Shown: positions 34,109-44,334 of the stretch, piece by piece
Layout: every line of letters starts with the position of its first letter
How positions within the stretch are numbered: position 1 is the first letter of the stretch
From: Lunatimonas sp.
GTDB lineage: Bacteria > Bacteroidota > Bacteroidia > Cytophagales > Cyclobacteriaceae
DNA: 64,000 nucleotides
Direction of reading: 5' to 3'
Assembly (NCBI RefSeq): GCF_020832325.1
Contig: NZ_JAFIEU010000007.1
Coordinates: 50,757 to 114,756, forward strand
The notes under the pieces: generated by a model
Told to the model about the DNA's origin: nothing
Database searches by the model: none
Seen by the model: the letters and a program-made list of their open reading frames with translations, nothing else
Position numbers and translations under genes: made by a program

Positions 34109-35638
34109 ATGGCAGAACAGATACTCATTCTTGATTTTGGCTCTCAATACACCCAGTTAATTGCTAGAAGGGTCCGGGAGTTGAACGTATATTGCGAAAT
34201 TCACCCATACAATAAGATACCCGCCATCACCGACGATATCAAAGGGGTAATCCTGTCAGGAAGTCCTTGTTCGGTTAGAGACGAAGGTTCTCCGGATTTG
34301 GATTTGGATATTTTTAGGGGGAAGTTACCCCTGCTAGGAGTTTGCTATGGCGCTCAGCTGATGGCCCAGAAATATGGTGGTAACGTGGCCCCCTCTGAAA
34401 TCCGAGAATATGGGAGGGCAAACCTCAGTCACTTGGATATGCACGCCGCGTTATTTAAAGAGATGACGCATGGGTCTCAGGTTTGGATGTCTCATGGAGA
34501 CACTATCAAGGAGCTGCCTGCTGGTTTTGATATTATTGCAAGCACGCCTTCTGTACGTATAGCTGCTTACAAGGTGGAAGGCGAGGAGACCTATGGTATA
34601 CAGTTCCATCCCGAAGTGACACATTCCTTAGAAGGAAAGAATCTACTCAGAAACTTTGTGGTTCAGATTTGTGATTGTAGCCAGGACTGGACTTCCGATG
34701 TATTTATTGATATCACCATTGCCGAATTAAAGGAAACCATAGGCGCTGACAAGGTAGTTATGGGTCTGTCTGGTGGTGTGGATTCTTCTGTGGCAGCTAC
34801 GCTGATACACCGTGCGATAGGGGAGAATCTCACCTGTGTTTTTGTAGACAATGGATTGCTCCGCAAGGCTGAATTTGAGGAAGTACTGGAATCCTACAAA
34901 GGCCTTGGACTCAATGTGATCGGGGTGGATGCAAAGCAGAAGTTTTACGATGCGCTGGCGGGTATTTCTGACCCCGAGGGGAAGCGAAAGGCCATTGGTA
35001 GAACGTTTATTGAGGTTTTTGACGAGGAGGCCTCCAAGATTTCGGGAGTCAAGTGGCTGGGCCAAGGAACCATCTACCCGGACGTAATCGAATCTGTCTC
35101 AGTGAATGGGCCCTCGGCTACGATCAAAAGCCACCACAACGTAGGTGGCCTTCCGGATTTTATGAAGTTGAAGGTGGTAGAACCCCTCAAGACGTTATTT
35201 AAAGACGGTGTCCGGGAGGTGGGCCGCGCACTGGAGATTCCGGAAAATATCATCGGAAGGCATCCGTTCCCGGGGCCCGGATTGGCCATTCGAATCTTGG
35301 GAGATATCACTCCAGAAAAGGTGCTGACATTACAGGAAGTAGACGCCATTTTTATTCAGGGCCTACGCGACCATGGATTGTATGACGAAGTGTGGCAGGC
35401 CGGAGCCATTTTGCTGCCCATTCAATCGGTTGGAGTAATGGGAGATGAACGCACCTACGAACGTGTGGTAGCGTTAAGAGCTGTATCCTCCGTAGATGGG
35501 ATGACTGCCGATTGGGTGCATTTACCTTACGATTTCTTGGGCAAAGTTTCCAACGATATCATCAATAAAGTTAAAGGAGTAAACCGTGTGGTGTACGACA
35601 TCAGTTCCAAGCCACCGGCGACTATTGAGTGGGAATAG
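34109..35638 (+). CDS. guaA: GMP synthase (glutamine-hydrolysing)
   Basis: Converts XMP to GMP with ATP and glutamine; 509 residues. The N-terminal class I amidotransferase has nucleophile C79 (GVCYGAQ) and the His-Glu pair in QFHPEVTHS. The ATP-pyrophosphatase P-loop is [12 protein letters not shown], and the C-terminal dimerisation domain ends in the conserved [12 protein letters not shown] 34109 is used rather than TTG 34103 because [17 protein letters not shown] is the standard N-terminus. The -7 box upstream suggests a leaderless message. A terminator follows at 35648-35675. Confidence 0.98.
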   Translation: MAEQILILDFGSQYTQLIARRVRELNVYCEIHPYNKIPAITDDIKGVILSGSPCSVRDEGSPDLDLDIFRGKLPLLGVCYGAQLMAQKYGGNVAPSEIREYGRANLSHLDMHAALFKEMTHGSQVWMSHGDTIKELPAGFDIIASTPSVRIAAYKVEGEETYGIQFHPEVTHSLEGKNLLRNFVVQICDCSQDWTSDVFIDITIAELKETIGADKVVMGLSGGVDSSVAATLIHRAIGENLTCVFVDNGLLRKAEFEEVLESYKGLGLNVIGVDAKQKFYDALAGISDPEGKRKAIGRTFIEVFDEEASKISGVKWLGQGTIYPDVIESVSVNGPSATIKSHHNVGGLPDFMKLKVVEPLKTLFKDGVREVGRALEIPENIIGRHPFPGPGLAIRILGDITPEKVLTLQEVDAIFIQGLRDHGLYDEVWQAGAILLPIQSVGVMGDERTYERVVALRAVSSVDGMTADWVHLPYDFLGKVSNDIINKVKGVNRVVYDISSKPPATIEWE

Positions 35639-35647
35639 CAACTAGGA

Positions 35648-35675
35648 GCCTGATGAAGATATCAGGCTTTTTTTT
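35648..35675 (+). terminator. Rho-independent terminator of guaA
   Basis: GCCTGAT (35648-35654) and ATCAGGC (35661-35667) form the stem, followed by eight T, nine bases after the guaA stop. Confidence 0.85.
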
Positions 35676-35756
35676 ATATTCTTGCCTCAAAATCACGTAA
35701 ATTCGCATTGTCCAGCACGACGGTCAGTGCCTGGAATCATCTTACGAATCATTAGC

Positions 35757-37418
35757 ATGTTATCGATGAAGACCTTTTTTGTTATTCCCATACTAGCCAT
35801 TTCTCTCTCATTTTCGTTGTTTTCGCAACAGCTTCCGGATGAGTATCGGGAAGGGAGATTGCTGTTACAGTCTGGCGACTACCAAGGGGCGATGGACAAA
35901 TTACGGCAGGTGATGGATGTGCAGCAATACGGTAATCTAGCCTATTATGCCCGGTACCACTTTGCAAAAGCAGCGTTTGAAAATCGTCAGTACGAACTGG
36001 CAAAGACCACGTTGGCCCCATTGCTGGATACAGGTTCCTTTGCGGACATTGACAATGCTTACTACCTCACGGCACTTAGTCATTTTCGACAGAACAAGTT
36101 TACCGATGCACTTGCTGCCATCTCGAAGATTTCAGATCAGGAAGTGAAACAGGAGGCATTTCGTGCCTCTTACTCCTATTTGAAGGAAGTGCCTACCAGT
36201 GTATTGATGTTACAGATTCCTGCCTATGAGGAAAATCTTGGGTTGGTGTTTGCGCTTCGGGAAAAGCTTTTAGCGCAGCCCTCGCTCTCGACCCAGGAAA
36301 ACGAAGTCCTTCAGCGTATTCGTTCTGTGAATCATCCCGACCAAGAGGAAGATAATCAAGCTACTATTCAGCGTGTTGTGAACCAAACCCTTGACATAGC
36401 CATTGTCCTGCCTTTTAACTATAACGGGGGATCGGGAGTAAGAAGCCTAGGTGGAAATAACTTTGTGTTTGAGCTTTATAGGGGGATTATGTTTGCCGTG
36501 GAGGAAGCGCGAGAGGCCGGACACAATATTACCGTTAAATCATTTGATACCGAAAGAAATACAGACCGATTACTCGGCATTTTGGCAGATCCGTTCTTTG
36601 AGCAAGCAGATGTAATCATTGGACCCATCTATCCGGAAGAAGTACAAGTGATGGGAGAGGTAGCCTCCAGATTGGGGATCCCTTTTATCAATCCCCTGTC
36701 CAATATCGAGGAGTCGCTTAGGGAAGTAAATGAAGCTTTTCTGTTTAGGCCTTCGGCAGAGGCTATTGCTAAGAATTTGGTCGGCTACCTGTCGAGGTTT
36801 CAAGGTAAACGGGTAGCGATGGCATACGCGGGCACCAACCGGGATGAGTTGTTAGCTCGCCGTTTTACGGAGGCTGTGCGTTCCTCAGGGATTCAGCTTG
36901 TTCATAGTCAGCGGGTAACCGGACGGGATATGCGGGATTATTTGGATAGGGTATTTCAGGGAGGTGCTGATGTACTGGTGATTTTTTCGGATGATCCCAA
37001 TATTGCCGCTCCTACCTTTTCCTTGGTGGAGTCCCAAAGTGCCAGTGTTCCCGTGATTGTCATGGATAGCTGGCTGTATTTTAATTTTGCCAGTTACGAG
37101 ATGATGGAGTCGCAGGACTTCCATTTTATCGGAAACAATACGGTTAATTTAAGTTCACCGGACACAGATGCGTTCAGGAATCGTTTTTTTGAAAAATACA
37201 AGGCCTATCCGGGTTTGAATACCTATTTGGGATATGAACTGGTCGGTTGGCTAACCAATGTGTTGAATACGCAGAGGGGGTTTGAATTTAAGGCAAATCT
37301 TGCGTCCAGTGGGTATGTGCCTGGAAAAATTACGTTTGGGTTTGACTTTTCGCGTACTTCCCACAACGCGTATGTTCCCATGTTGAGATTGGAGTCTGGT
37401 GAGATCGTAATAGAATAA
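35757..37418 (+). CDS. LpoA-like penicillin-binding protein activator / periplasmic binding-fold protein
   Basis: A 553-residue exported protein: signal sequence (hydrophobic after MKTFFVIPI, cleavage near FSQ), TPR-like helical repeats (about 30-180: [37 protein letters not shown]), then a type I periplasmic-binding fold from about 205 to the end ([36 protein letters not shown]). This TPR plus binding-fold architecture is that of LpoA, the activator of PBP1A, and such proteins are widespread in Bacteroidota. A lipobox is not evident. ATG 35757 or 35766 is the likely start; a longer in-frame TTG at 35682 would place about 25 residues before the signal peptide. Confidence 0.78.
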   Translation: MLSMKTFFVIPILAISLSFSLFSQQLPDEYREGRLLLQSGDYQGAMDKLRQVMDVQQYGNLAYYARYHFAKAAFENRQYELAKTTLAPLLDTGSFADIDNAYYLTALSHFRQNKFTDALAAISKISDQEVKQEAFRASYSYLKEVPTSVLMLQIPAYEENLGLVFALREKLLAQPSLSTQENEVLQRIRSVNHPDQEEDNQATIQRVVNQTLDIAIVLPFNYNGGSGVRSLGGNNFVFELYRGIMFAVEEAREAGHNITVKSFDTERNTDRLLGILADPFFEQADVIIGPIYPEEVQVMGEVASRLGIPFINPLSNIEESLREVNEAFLFRPSAEAIAKNLVGYLSRFQGKRVAMAYAGTNRDELLARRFTEAVRSSGIQLVHSQRVTGRDMRDYLDRVFQGGADVLVIFSDDPNIAAPTFSLVESQSASVPVIVMDSWLYFNFASYEMMESQDFHFIGNNTVNLSSPDTDAFRNRFFEKYKAYPGLNTYLGYELVGWLTNVLNTQRGFEFKANLASSGYVPGKITFGFDFSRTSHNAYVPMLRLESGEIVIE

Positions 37419-37425
37419 AATCAGG

Positions 37426-38715
37426 ATGGAAAGTAAGAAGAGTACCGCCCTATTTAACGAGGCAAAGAAGTTTATACCTGGCGGAGTCAATTCTCCCGTG
37501 AGGGCATTTAAAGCAGTGGGGGGAAATCCCTTATTTATCCGTAAAGCAGAGGGTCCTTACCTTATCGACGAGGATGGCAATACGTATATCGAGTTGATCA
37601 ACAGTTGGGGCCCGATGATTTTGGGTCACAATCACCCGCAGATACGCGAGGCAGTCATCAAGGCCATGGAAGATGGAACGTCCTTTGGAGCACCTACTGA
37701 AAGGGAGGTACGTATAGCTGAGTTAATCACCGAGATGGTTCCCTGCGTGGATAAAATAAGGATGGTTAATAGTGGCACAGAAGCCACCATGTCTGCCATA
37801 CGGGTAGCCCGAGGGTATACCGGCAGGGATAAGTTTATCAAATTTGAAGGAAACTACCACGGGCATGGTGATTCCTTTCTTATAGCTGCGGGGTCAGGGG
37901 CCATGACGATGGGTAATCCCGATTCTCCGGGGGTGACAAAGGGTACCGCAAAGGATACATTATTGGCGCCTTATAATGATTTGGAGGCTGTGCATCGCCT
38001 TATCGAAGCAAACAGAGACGAGGTAGCAGCGATCATATTGGAACCGGTGGCCGGCAATATGGGGTGTGTCTTGCCCAATCCAGGGTTTTTGGAGGGGTTA
38101 AGAAAAATCTGTGATGAGGAGGGGATCGTGTTAATCTTTGACGAAGTAATGACGGGATTTCGACTTTCCAAGGGTGGGGCTCAGGAGCGTTTCGGCGTCA
38201 CTCCCGACATGTGTACACTCGGAAAGATCATTGGAGGCGGTATGCCCGTGGGCGCCTATGGCGGGAAAAAAGAAATCATGGAATTTGTTTCTCCTGAAGG
38301 ACCTGTATATCAGGCAGGTACCCTATCGGGAAACCCAATAGCCATGGCTGCCGGATTAACAATGCTGGAGCATCTCAATACTCATCCTGAGGTTTATGCA
38401 GCATTGGACACAATTGGTGCCACTTTGGTTACGGGTATTCAAGCCACGTTAAAATCGCTTGGTTTGCCGTTTACGACGAATCACGTCGGCAGTATGTACA
38501 CCCTGTTCTTTACCGAACACGACGTCGTCGACTTTGAGTCTGCCAAAACGTGTGATACAGGAATGTTTGGGAAGTACTTTCAGGGTATGCTGCAGAAAGG
38601 AATTTACCTGGCACCTTCCCAATTTGAAAGTCTGTTTTTGTCTACGGCTTTACGGTCCGAACACCTAGACCGAATTCTAAGTGCAAACGAGTCGGTACTG
38701 AAAGAATTGGAATAA
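37426..38715 (+). CDS. hemL: Glutamate-1-semialdehyde 2,1-aminomutase
   Basis: PLP enzyme of the C5 route to 5-aminolevulinate, hence haem; 429 residues. Motifs: [13 protein letters not shown], the phosphate-binding [17 protein letters not shown], the PLP Asp in [11 protein letters not shown], and the Schiff-base Lys K267 in [17 protein letters not shown]. Full length for the family. It lies seven bases after the LpoA-like gene and ends in a bidirectional terminator. Haem made here is needed for the oxidase encoded at the left end of the window. Confidence 0.97.
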   Translation: MESKKSTALFNEAKKFIPGGVNSPVRAFKAVGGNPLFIRKAEGPYLIDEDGNTYIELINSWGPMILGHNHPQIREAVIKAMEDGTSFGAPTEREVRIAELITEMVPCVDKIRMVNSGTEATMSAIRVARGYTGRDKFIKFEGNYHGHGDSFLIAAGSGAMTMGNPDSPGVTKGTAKDTLLAPYNDLEAVHRLIEANRDEVAAIILEPVAGNMGCVLPNPGFLEGLRKICDEEGIVLIFDEVMTGFRLSKGGAQERFGVTPDMCTLGKIIGGGMPVGAYGGKKEIMEFVSPEGPVYQAGTLSGNPIAMAAGLTMLEHLNTHPEVYAALDTIGATLVTGIQATLKSLGLPFTTNHVGSMYTLFFTEHDVVDFESAKTCDTGMFGKYFQGMLQKGIYLAPSQFESLFLSTALRSEHLDRILSANESVLKELE

Positions 38716-38746
38716 AAAAAGAGGCGGAAACACCGCCTCTTTTTTT
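38714..38746. terminator. Bidirectional terminator between hemL and DUF4168 gene
   Basis: GAGGCGG (38721-38727) and CCGCCTC (38733-38739) form the stem, flanked by seven A on the left and seven T on the right, so it can end transcription from both convergent genes. Confidence 0.9.
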
Positions 38747-39236
38747 ATTCCATCTTCTCAATGATCCGATCTACTTTTTCCTTTATTTTTGGGCTTTGCT
38801 GGTAAGCCATCGAAATTTCCTGAAAGGTTTGTAGCTCCATTTCCGATTGGACGATCATTTCCTGAATTTCCAGGTTGGTTTCCTCCTGAACTTTCATGAT
38901 TTGCTGACCTGCTTCGTTGAATTTGGCAATTTCCTGTGGGTCCTCCGATACATCCGTTATATTACCCTGCTGTTGTGCTTGGAATAGTTGCTGAAAACGC
39001 TGCATTTCCAGTCCATGTTCTTCTATAGCCGCAACCATTTTTGCTTCTGCGGCTTGCTGTACCGGGATCATTTCCATATTTATCGCAACAAACTTTTCAA
39101 TTTCAGCATCTGAGAAATCCTCCTTCAATGGCGCTTGCTGGGGATTGGGTAGCTGCTGGGCAGACGCCGAAAATGCCACAACTAAGGTCATTATCATGGA
39201 GAATGAAAAAACATTTACTAATTTTGAATAAGACAT
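38745..39236 (-). CDS. DUF4168 family exported protein
   Basis: A 163-residue protein with an N-terminal signal sequence (hydrophobic about 8-25, cleavage in SASAQ), followed by a Gln/Glu-rich helical mature domain. Features include FSDAEIEKFVAINMEMIPVQQ and the C-terminal KIKEKVDRIIEKME. The pattern fits the DUF4168 domain, a small helical periplasmic family of unknown function. It shares a bidirectional terminator with hemL. Confidence 0.8.
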   Translation of the reverse strand: MSYSKLVNVFSFSMIMTLVVAFSASAQQLPNPQQAPLKEDFSDAEIEKFVAINMEMIPVQQAAEAKMVAAIEEHGLEMQRFQQLFQAQQQGNITDVSEDPQEIAKFNEAGQQIMKVQEETNLEIQEMIVQSEMELQTFQEISMAYQQSPKIKEKVDRIIEKME

Positions 39237-39339
39237 CTTTAGAATAGATTTATGTTTAACTTTTATTAGATAAGTTGAATTTGCAAAAATTATTCCAAGA
39301 ATCAGAAATTAACCTGTTAAGAGAAGTTAAAATATCACT

Positions 39340-39690
39340 ATGGCGACAAAAATATTCGGAATAAAGAATTGTAACACCATGAAAAAGACCTTCCAGTTTT
39401 TTGAAGAAAACGGGATGGATTATGAATTTATCGACTATAAGAAGAAGGCTCCGGACGTGGACTTGTTAGCCGGATTTTTATCGAAAACACCGCTCGAAGA
39501 GCTGGTTAACCGCCGCGGAACCACCTATAAGAAATTGTCGGATGAGGAGAAGGAACAAACCATGCAGCAAGCAACCGCTCTCCCGTTGTTAAACGAAAAG
39601 AGCAGCATGATCAAGCGGCCTATCATTGTGTTTGAGGACGGAGATGTCGTTGCAGGATTTGACGAGGAGGCTATCTTAGCGAAGAAATAG
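39340..39690 (+). CDS. Spx/ArsC-family protein (YffB-like)
   Basis: A 116-residue thioredoxin-fold protein of the arsenate reductase-like family. The N-terminus KIFGIKNCNTMKKTFQFF holds a single Cys as in YffB-like proteins, and the middle NRRGTTYKKL and late SMIKRPIIVF are family signatures. Bona fide arsenate reduction is unlikely without context; roles in glutathione-dependent reduction or RNA polymerase binding (Spx) are known for relatives. It stands alone, followed by a strong terminator. Confidence 0.87.
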   Translation: MATKIFGIKNCNTMKKTFQFFEENGMDYEFIDYKKKAPDVDLLAGFLSKTPLEELVNRRGTTYKKLSDEEKEQTMQQATALPLLNEKSSMIKRPIIVFEDGDVVAGFDEEAILAKK

Positions 39691-39699
39691 CCTGAAGAC

Positions 39700-39736
39700 G
39701 GACCGGTGTTTACCCACCACCGGTCCTGTTTTTTTA
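39700..39736 (+). terminator. Rho-independent terminator after the Spx/ArsC-like gene
   Basis: Perfect nine-base arms GGACCGGTG (39700-39708) and CACCGGTCC (39718-39726) followed by TG and a T run. It overlaps the stop codon region of the convergent isomerase-like gene. Confidence 0.88.
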
Positions 39737-40684
39737 TACTGCGTCAATGAGCCGAACCGTTCTCCACATAGCCCTGGAGGTTGTGGCTAAAGCCTCTTCA
39801 TTTTCCATGGCATTGAGTTTGGCGTTGAAGGGTTCTGCGCGCACCGCCCCGTCGTAACCGATTTTGACCAGCGCCTGCATGAAGCCCTTTAGATCAATCA
39901 GACCACTATCACCCGGCAACTCGCGTTCACCGTCTACCTGCTCCTCAATGGTCCTTCCGGCCTTGGCATCGTTTAGGTCGCAGGTAATGACCTGCTCGTT
40001 TTTTAAGGCCAACAAGTCGGCTACGGTCTCTGTGGAAGTGTACCAATGGTAGGCATCGAGCTGCAATCCCATCCCTGGAACGTTGATTGCGGCAATCAGT
40101 TCCAGCATTTCTTTCATGGTTCCAGCAAAGGGATATCGATTGATGGTTTTCAACCGTTTGGTACCCACATATTCCAGCCCAAAGCGTATGCCGTGATCCT
40201 GCAATATATCTGCAACTTGCCTTAGCCGATCGCGGTGTTGATTGAAATTTTCGGTATAGGTAAGTTCGTTGTGGGATGGCATAATCCAAGTGCTCATCCG
40301 TGTTACACCGGCAGATTGGCAGGTTTTGGCAACCTCTGGTAATTTGGACAGCCCCTCTCGAAAGGTTTCTAGATCCTTTCTGAAGTCTACTGGCAGACCG
40401 GCTGCGTCCCAAGTAAGTTTGTTGCCTTCCATTTGCGCCCTAAATTCATTGAGTTCGCCAGAGGACATGGACATCAACTGATCCGGTAAGGGGGAGATGG
40501 CTTCAAACTGATGCCTGCGGGCACAATCTATCAGTTCCTTTTGGGTACAGCTGACGCCGATAGCTCCTGGATTGAGGCTGATTTTGAATTTTCGCTCAGC
40601 TTGCGTTCCAAACAAGTGCCCAGGGCCGAGTCCCAGCACCGACGTCAGGGTACCGGCGTATTTGATAAATGTCCTTCGTTGCAT
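39734..40684 (-). CDS. Exported sugar phosphate isomerase/epimerase-like TIM-barrel protein
   Basis: A 316-residue protein with a Tat-like leader (QRRTFIKYAG then a hydrophobic stretch) and a xylose-isomerase-like AP-endonuclease 2 TIM barrel. Metal-site candidates are Glu in FGLEYVG, His in LQLDAYHWY, Asp in TCDLNDA and Glu in VRAEPFNA. The substrate is unknown; such exported isomerase-like proteins are common in Bacteroidota. It is the last gene of a minus-strand unit with NlpE and threonine dehydrogenase (gaps of 7 bp and 1 bp). Confidence 0.85.
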   Translation of the reverse strand: MQRRTFIKYAGTLTSVLGLGPGHLFGTQAERKFKISLNPGAIGVSCTQKELIDCARRHQFEAISPLPDQLMSMSSGELNEFRAQMEGNKLTWDAAGLPVDFRKDLETFREGLSKLPEVAKTCQSAGVTRMSTWIMPSHNELTYTENFNQHRDRLRQVADILQDHGIRFGLEYVGTKRLKTINRYPFAGTMKEMLELIAAINVPGMGLQLDAYHWYTSTETVADLLALKNEQVITCDLNDAKAGRTIEEQVDGERELPGDSGLIDLKGFMQALVKIGYDGAVRAEPFNAKLNAMENEEALATTSRAMWRTVRLIDAV

Positions 40685-40691
40685 AGTGGGT

Positions 40692-41168
40692 TTATTTTTT
40701 TTCGAGGGTATAGTTCAGGTCTGACTGGATTCGTTGACCGTTTTGATCCAGTAAGTGAAGCTTTCCTTCCGAATCTTGGATGAATCGGTAGTTTGGTCGA
40801 AGGTTTTCGTCCAGGAGATTGATCACAAATACATTCGGTTCGCCATCGATACCGTAGCTGATTTCTATTTGTCCGGATTGATGAAAGACCCGGTCGCCAT
40901 CCTGGGTTTCCAAGTAGGTTTCTGTGAGTTCATATGCCTGCTCGGTTTTGTCTGGATTATTTTCCAGTTTCAGTTCCATCCGAATTCCCTGACAGTCTGC
41001 ACAGGGGATTACTCCTTCGTACCCCAACCAATAGGAGGTTTCTTTGTGTAGGATAATTTCTTCGTCGCTAGTCTTGGGATTGTCGTCTTCGTAGACTGTT
41101 TCCTCGGTGGGGCTATCACAGGCGAGCACCGCCACAAGGAAAAGCAAGGCATAGAGTTTAGCATTCAT
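40692..41168 (-). CDS. NlpE-like copper-stress lipoprotein
   Basis: A 158-residue lipoprotein: the lipobox VLAC puts the lipidated Cys at C17, an acidic linker follows, and then the NlpE N-terminal beta-barrel signature YEGVIPCADCQGIRMEL with C56 and C59. It corresponds to the N-terminal domain of E. coli NlpE (surface and copper sensing) without the OB domain. A Cpx-type partner is not seen locally. It starts one base after the stop of the threonine dehydrogenase gene. Confidence 0.87.
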   Translation of the reverse strand: MNAKLYALLFLVAVLACDSPTEETVYEDDNPKTSDEEIILHKETSYWLGYEGVIPCADCQGIRMELKLENNPDKTEQAYELTETYLETQDGDRVFHQSGQIEISYGIDGEPNVFVINLLDENLRPNYRFIQDSEGKLHLLDQNGQRIQSDLNYTLEKK

Positions 41169-41169
41169 G

Positions 41170-42114
41170 TCAGTACAGATGGGGTAGATTTGCTAACATA
41201 TCTTGGGTCATTCGTTCAAGATCATACTCGGGCTTCCATCCCCAATCGCCTATTGCCTCGGAGTCATCAATACTTTGAGGCCATCCATCCGCAATTTCCT
41301 GCCTAAAATCAGGGCTATAGCTGATCTCAAACTGGGGATAATGTACCAATATACTACGAAATATTTCTTCCGGCGTAAAACTCAGGGAGGAAATGTTGTA
41401 GCTGGACCTGATTTTTACTGCTTCCCTTGGGGCCTCCATTAGTTCTACTGTAGCCCGGATGGCATCGGGCATGTACATCATTGGCAGCACCGTATCTTTT
41501 TTTAGAAAGCAGGTAAAAGGTGTCTTCCTAACGGCATGGTGGTAGATATCGACGGCATAGTCCGTAGTACCTCCCCCAGGCAGTGATTTGTAGCCGACCA
41601 GGCCCGGGTATCGGAGGCTTCTAACGTCTACTCCGTGTTTTTGAAAGTAGTAGTTACACCAGCGCTCACCCGCTTGTTTGGAAATTCCGTACACGGTCAA
41701 GGGTTCTTGGATGCAATGTTGGGGTGTATGGGTTCTGGGTGAGTTTGGTCCAAATACTGCAATGGATGAAGGCCAGTAAACCTTATCGAGTTTTTTTTCT
41801 TTGGCCAATTCGAGAATGGATAACAAGCTGTCCATATTGACCTGCCAAGCGAGTCGCGGTTTTTTTTCCCCGGTAGCAGAAAGAATGGCGGCCAAGTGGT
41901 AAATTTGGGTGATTTGGTGTTTTTCGGTGAGGACCTTCAATGCCCGATGGTCCGTTACGTCCAGTGTATCAAAGGCAATCTCTGAAAAAAGTGATCTGGA
42001 CTCTTCATTGATATCTGTGGCTACAACGGATTCGGTTCCGTACCTATTGACCAAAGTCTCTGTCAATTCCGAGCCTAATTGTCCTCCCGCGCCAGTAATA
42101 AGGATTTTGGTCAT
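41170..42114 (-). CDS. L-threonine 3-dehydrogenase, SDR/epimerase type
   Basis: A 314-residue extended SDR that oxidises L-threonine to 2-amino-3-ketobutyrate with NAD+. The Rossmann motif is ITGAGGQLGSEL, and the catalytic elements are Ser in WPSSIAVFGP and Tyr/Lys in YGISKQAGE. RYPGLVGYKSLPGGGTTDYA is typical of the non-zinc TDH described in Flavobacterium, and it is transcribed divergently from kbl, whose enzyme uses the product. General epimerase annotation is possible, but the pairing makes TDH much more likely. Confidence 0.88.
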   Translation of the reverse strand: MTKILITGAGGQLGSELTETLVNRYGTESVVATDINEESRSLFSEIAFDTLDVTDHRALKVLTEKHQITQIYHLAAILSATGEKKPRLAWQVNMDSLLSILELAKEKKLDKVYWPSSIAVFGPNSPRTHTPQHCIQEPLTVYGISKQAGERWCNYYFQKHGVDVRSLRYPGLVGYKSLPGGGTTDYAVDIYHHAVRKTPFTCFLKKDTVLPMMYMPDAIRATVELMEAPREAVKIRSSYNISSLSFTPEEIFRSILVHYPQFEISYSPDFRQEIADGWPQSIDDSEAIGDWGWKPEYDLERMTQDMLANLPHLY

Positions 42115-42146
42115 AAAAACACTTTTTTATATGGTTTAGTAGTCTG

Positions 42147-42174
42147 TTTGGTGTGGCTTTAATTAGTATCTTTG
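42147..42174 (+). promoter_or_regulatory. Promoter of kbl (TTTG-N16-TATCTTTG)
   Basis: TTTG 42147-42150 and a perfect TATCTTTG box 42167-42174 lie in the 136-bp divergent gap between the threonine dehydrogenase and kbl genes, giving a leader of about 70 nt. Spacing is slightly short. Confidence 0.5.
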
Positions 42175-42250
42175 GTTTTTGCGCCAGACAAATGTACTAA
42201 AAGTATTGGTTCAAAGATATTAGTTACCGTTAATCTAAACAAAATTCGCC

Positions 42251-43447
42251 ATGTATGAAAACATCAAACCTGTCTTGGTTCAAGAGCTGGACGGCATTCG
42301 GAAGGCAGGGTTATATAAGCGTGAACGGGTGATTGAATCACCACAGGGTGCAGAAATTACCGTAGAGGGCGGCAAGATGGTCCTTAATTTTTGTGCGAAT
42401 AATTACCTGGGTCTTTCCAGTCATCCAGAGGTAGTAGATGCCGCAAAACGAGCCATCGATTCCCACGGGTTCGGATTGTCCTCGGTACGTTTTATCTGTG
42501 GGACACAGGATATCCACAAAGAATTGGAACGGAAGATATCTGAATTTTTGGGTACTGAGGATACCATTTTATATGCTGCGGCTTTTGATGCCAACGGTGG
42601 CGTTTTTGAGCCACTGTTAGGTCCGGAGGATGCGATAATATCAGATGCATTGAACCATGCTTCCATCATTGATGGCGTCAGGCTCTGCAAAGCCATGCGG
42701 TTTCGCTACGAGCACAACGATATGGAGGATTTGGAGCGACAGCTTCAAGCGGCCGAAGCAAAGGGAGCAAAGCAAAAAGTCATCGTGACAGACGGGGTTT
42801 TTTCGATGGATGGTACCATTGCACAGCTGGACCGAATCGTGGAGTTGGGGGAGAAATACGGTGCCTTGGTGATGTCAGATGAATGTCATTCCAGCGGGTT
42901 TGTAGGTAAAACCGGTAGAGGGGTACACGAGCTAAAGGGGGTAATGGGTAAGATGGACATCATCACCGGTACACTCGGTAAGGCCCTCGGGGGAGCATCC
43001 GGCGGGTTTACCTCTGGCAGAAAAGAGATCGTTGAGCTCTTAAGGCAGCGTTCCCGTCCATACCTGTTTTCCAATACACTAGCGCCTGCCATTGTTGGGG
43101 CTTCGATTGCGGTGTTTGACCTGTTGGCATCTTCTACAGAATTACGGGATAAGCTGGAAAAGAACACGCTGTACTTTCGGGAGAAAATGACCGAGGCTGG
43201 TTTCGATATCAAGCCAGGTATCCACCCCATTGTACCGATTATGCTCTATGACGCCACCCTTTCACAGCAAATGGCGGAGCGTTTGTTGGAAAGGGGGATT
43301 TATGTTATCGGGTTTTATTATCCCGTTGTACCAAAAGGACAGGCACGTATTAGGGTACAGATTTCTGCCGCCCACGATACAGCTCATCTGGACAAAGCTA
43401 TACAGGCATTTACGGAGGTTGGTAAAGAACTTGGTGTCATTTCATAA
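42251..43447 (+). CDS. kbl: Glycine C-acetyltransferase (2-amino-3-ketobutyrate CoA ligase)
   Basis: PLP-dependent alpha-oxoamine synthase of 398 residues that cleaves 2-amino-3-ketobutyrate with CoA to glycine and acetyl-CoA. Motifs: [36 protein letters not shown], the PLP Asp/His in [12 protein letters not shown], and the Schiff-base Lys in [15 protein letters not shown]. With the divergent SDR-type dehydrogenase it completes the threonine-to-glycine pathway. It ends in a bidirectional terminator shared with cdaA. Confidence 0.96.
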   Translation: MYENIKPVLVQELDGIRKAGLYKRERVIESPQGAEITVEGGKMVLNFCANNYLGLSSHPEVVDAAKRAIDSHGFGLSSVRFICGTQDIHKELERKISEFLGTEDTILYAAAFDANGGVFEPLLGPEDAIISDALNHASIIDGVRLCKAMRFRYEHNDMEDLERQLQAAEAKGAKQKVIVTDGVFSMDGTIAQLDRIVELGEKYGALVMSDECHSSGFVGKTGRGVHELKGVMGKMDIITGTLGKALGGASGGFTSGRKEIVELLRQRSRPYLFSNTLAPAIVGASIAVFDLLASSTELRDKLEKNTLYFREKMTEAGFDIKPGIHPIVPIMLYDATLSQQMAERLLERGIYVIGFYYPVVPKGQARIRVQISAAHDTAHLDKAIQAFTEVGKELGVIS

Positions 43448-43454
43448 AGCCAAA

Positions 43455-43490
43455 AAAAGAAAATCACCTATAATTCGGTGATTTTCTTTT
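43455..43490. terminator. Bidirectional terminator overlapping the end of cdaA
   Basis: AAAAGAAAATCACC (43455-43468) pairs with GGTGATTTTCTTTT (43477-43490). The right arm encodes the last residues of cdaA (KKKITEL and stop), so coding sequence and terminator are the same bases. Confidence 0.85.
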
Positions 43491-44334
43491 TGGTTCGCAT
43501 TCTTTCAAAAGCGGTGACTTCAATAAATTTTTCCTCAATATTTTCACCCGTCAGGTACGAATTGATCATCTCACGGACCTCCTGAAAGGAGAGGTTGTGT
43601 AGGATTTTTCCGCTTTTAGCGAGGGATACCTGACCCGTCTCTTCCGATACTACAAGGACCAATGTGTCTGTGGCTTCCGACATCCCAATCGCTGCGCGGT
43701 GGCGAAGCCCAAATTGGGCGGGAACATCCCGTTCGGTCACCGGCAGAATACAACGAGCGGCCTTGACACGTCCATTATAAATGATGACACCGCCATCGTG
43801 CAGTGGGCTGAACTTGTTGAAAATGGAAATCAATAGTCGTTTGGATACAATAGCATCTATCAGGTCGCCGCTTTCAGCATAAAATTTTAGCTCCGAATTG
43901 CTTGAAAGTACGATGAGCGCGCCAGTACTGCTGCCCGACAGAGCTTTGCAAGCTTCGATGATCGGTGTGACGTTGAAAGCACCGCTTTCCCGCTTTCGCC
44001 AGAAAAAAAGCTCTTGAAGCACGTTTTCATTGGAAAAAATGGATGATTTACCGACAATAAGGAGAAACTTACGGATTTCCTGTTGAAATAGTATGATGGC
44101 AGCCAACACACCTACTCCCATAAACTGTCCCAGAATAATTGTCAAAAGTTCCATTTTAGCAGCACTCACTACCAAATACAGGAGGTAAATAGAAAGAAAT
44201 CCTAAAAATATCTTAATGGCCACAGATCCGCGCATCAGCTTATATACCTGATATATGAGAACACTGACCAACGCAATGTCTATAAGGTTGACAATAGAGA
44301 TGTCTAAAAAGCCAATTTTAAATAGGAGGATCAA
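43468..44334 (-). CDS. cdaA: Diadenylate cyclase (CdaA type)
   Basis: Membrane enzyme of 288 residues that makes cyclic di-AMP from two ATP. Three N-terminal helices (about 10-30, 38-58, 64-84) precede the DisA_N catalytic domain. The motifs are D180-G181-G182 (HDGGVII, where many relatives have DGA) and R211-H212-R213 (LRHRAAIGMSE). Its start overlaps the folP stop by four bases (ATGA), so folP and cdaA form an operon. c-di-AMP commonly controls potassium and cell-wall homeostasis; a K+/H+ antiporter with RCK_C domain is encoded at 22085, a link that is only suggestive. Confidence 0.94.
   Translation of the reverse strand: MILLFKIGFLDISIVNLIDIALVSVLIYQVYKLMRGSVAIKIFLGFLSIYLLYLVVSAAKMELLTIILGQFMGVGVLAAIILFQQEIRKFLLIVGKSSIFSNENVLQELFFWRKRESGAFNVTPIIEACKALSGSSTGALIVLSSNSELKFYAESGDLIDAIVSKRLLISIFNKFSPLHDGGVIIYNGRVKAARCILPVTERDVPAQFGLRHRAAIGMSEATDTLVLVVSEETGQVSLAKSGKILHNLSFQEVREMINSYLTGENIEEKFIEVTAFERMRTKKKITEL

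Noticed and set aside
39340..39690. Arsenate reductase in an arsenic-resistance operon
   Set aside because: No ars genes are nearby and the single-Cys N-terminus fits the YffB/Spx-like branch; only the broad family is supported.
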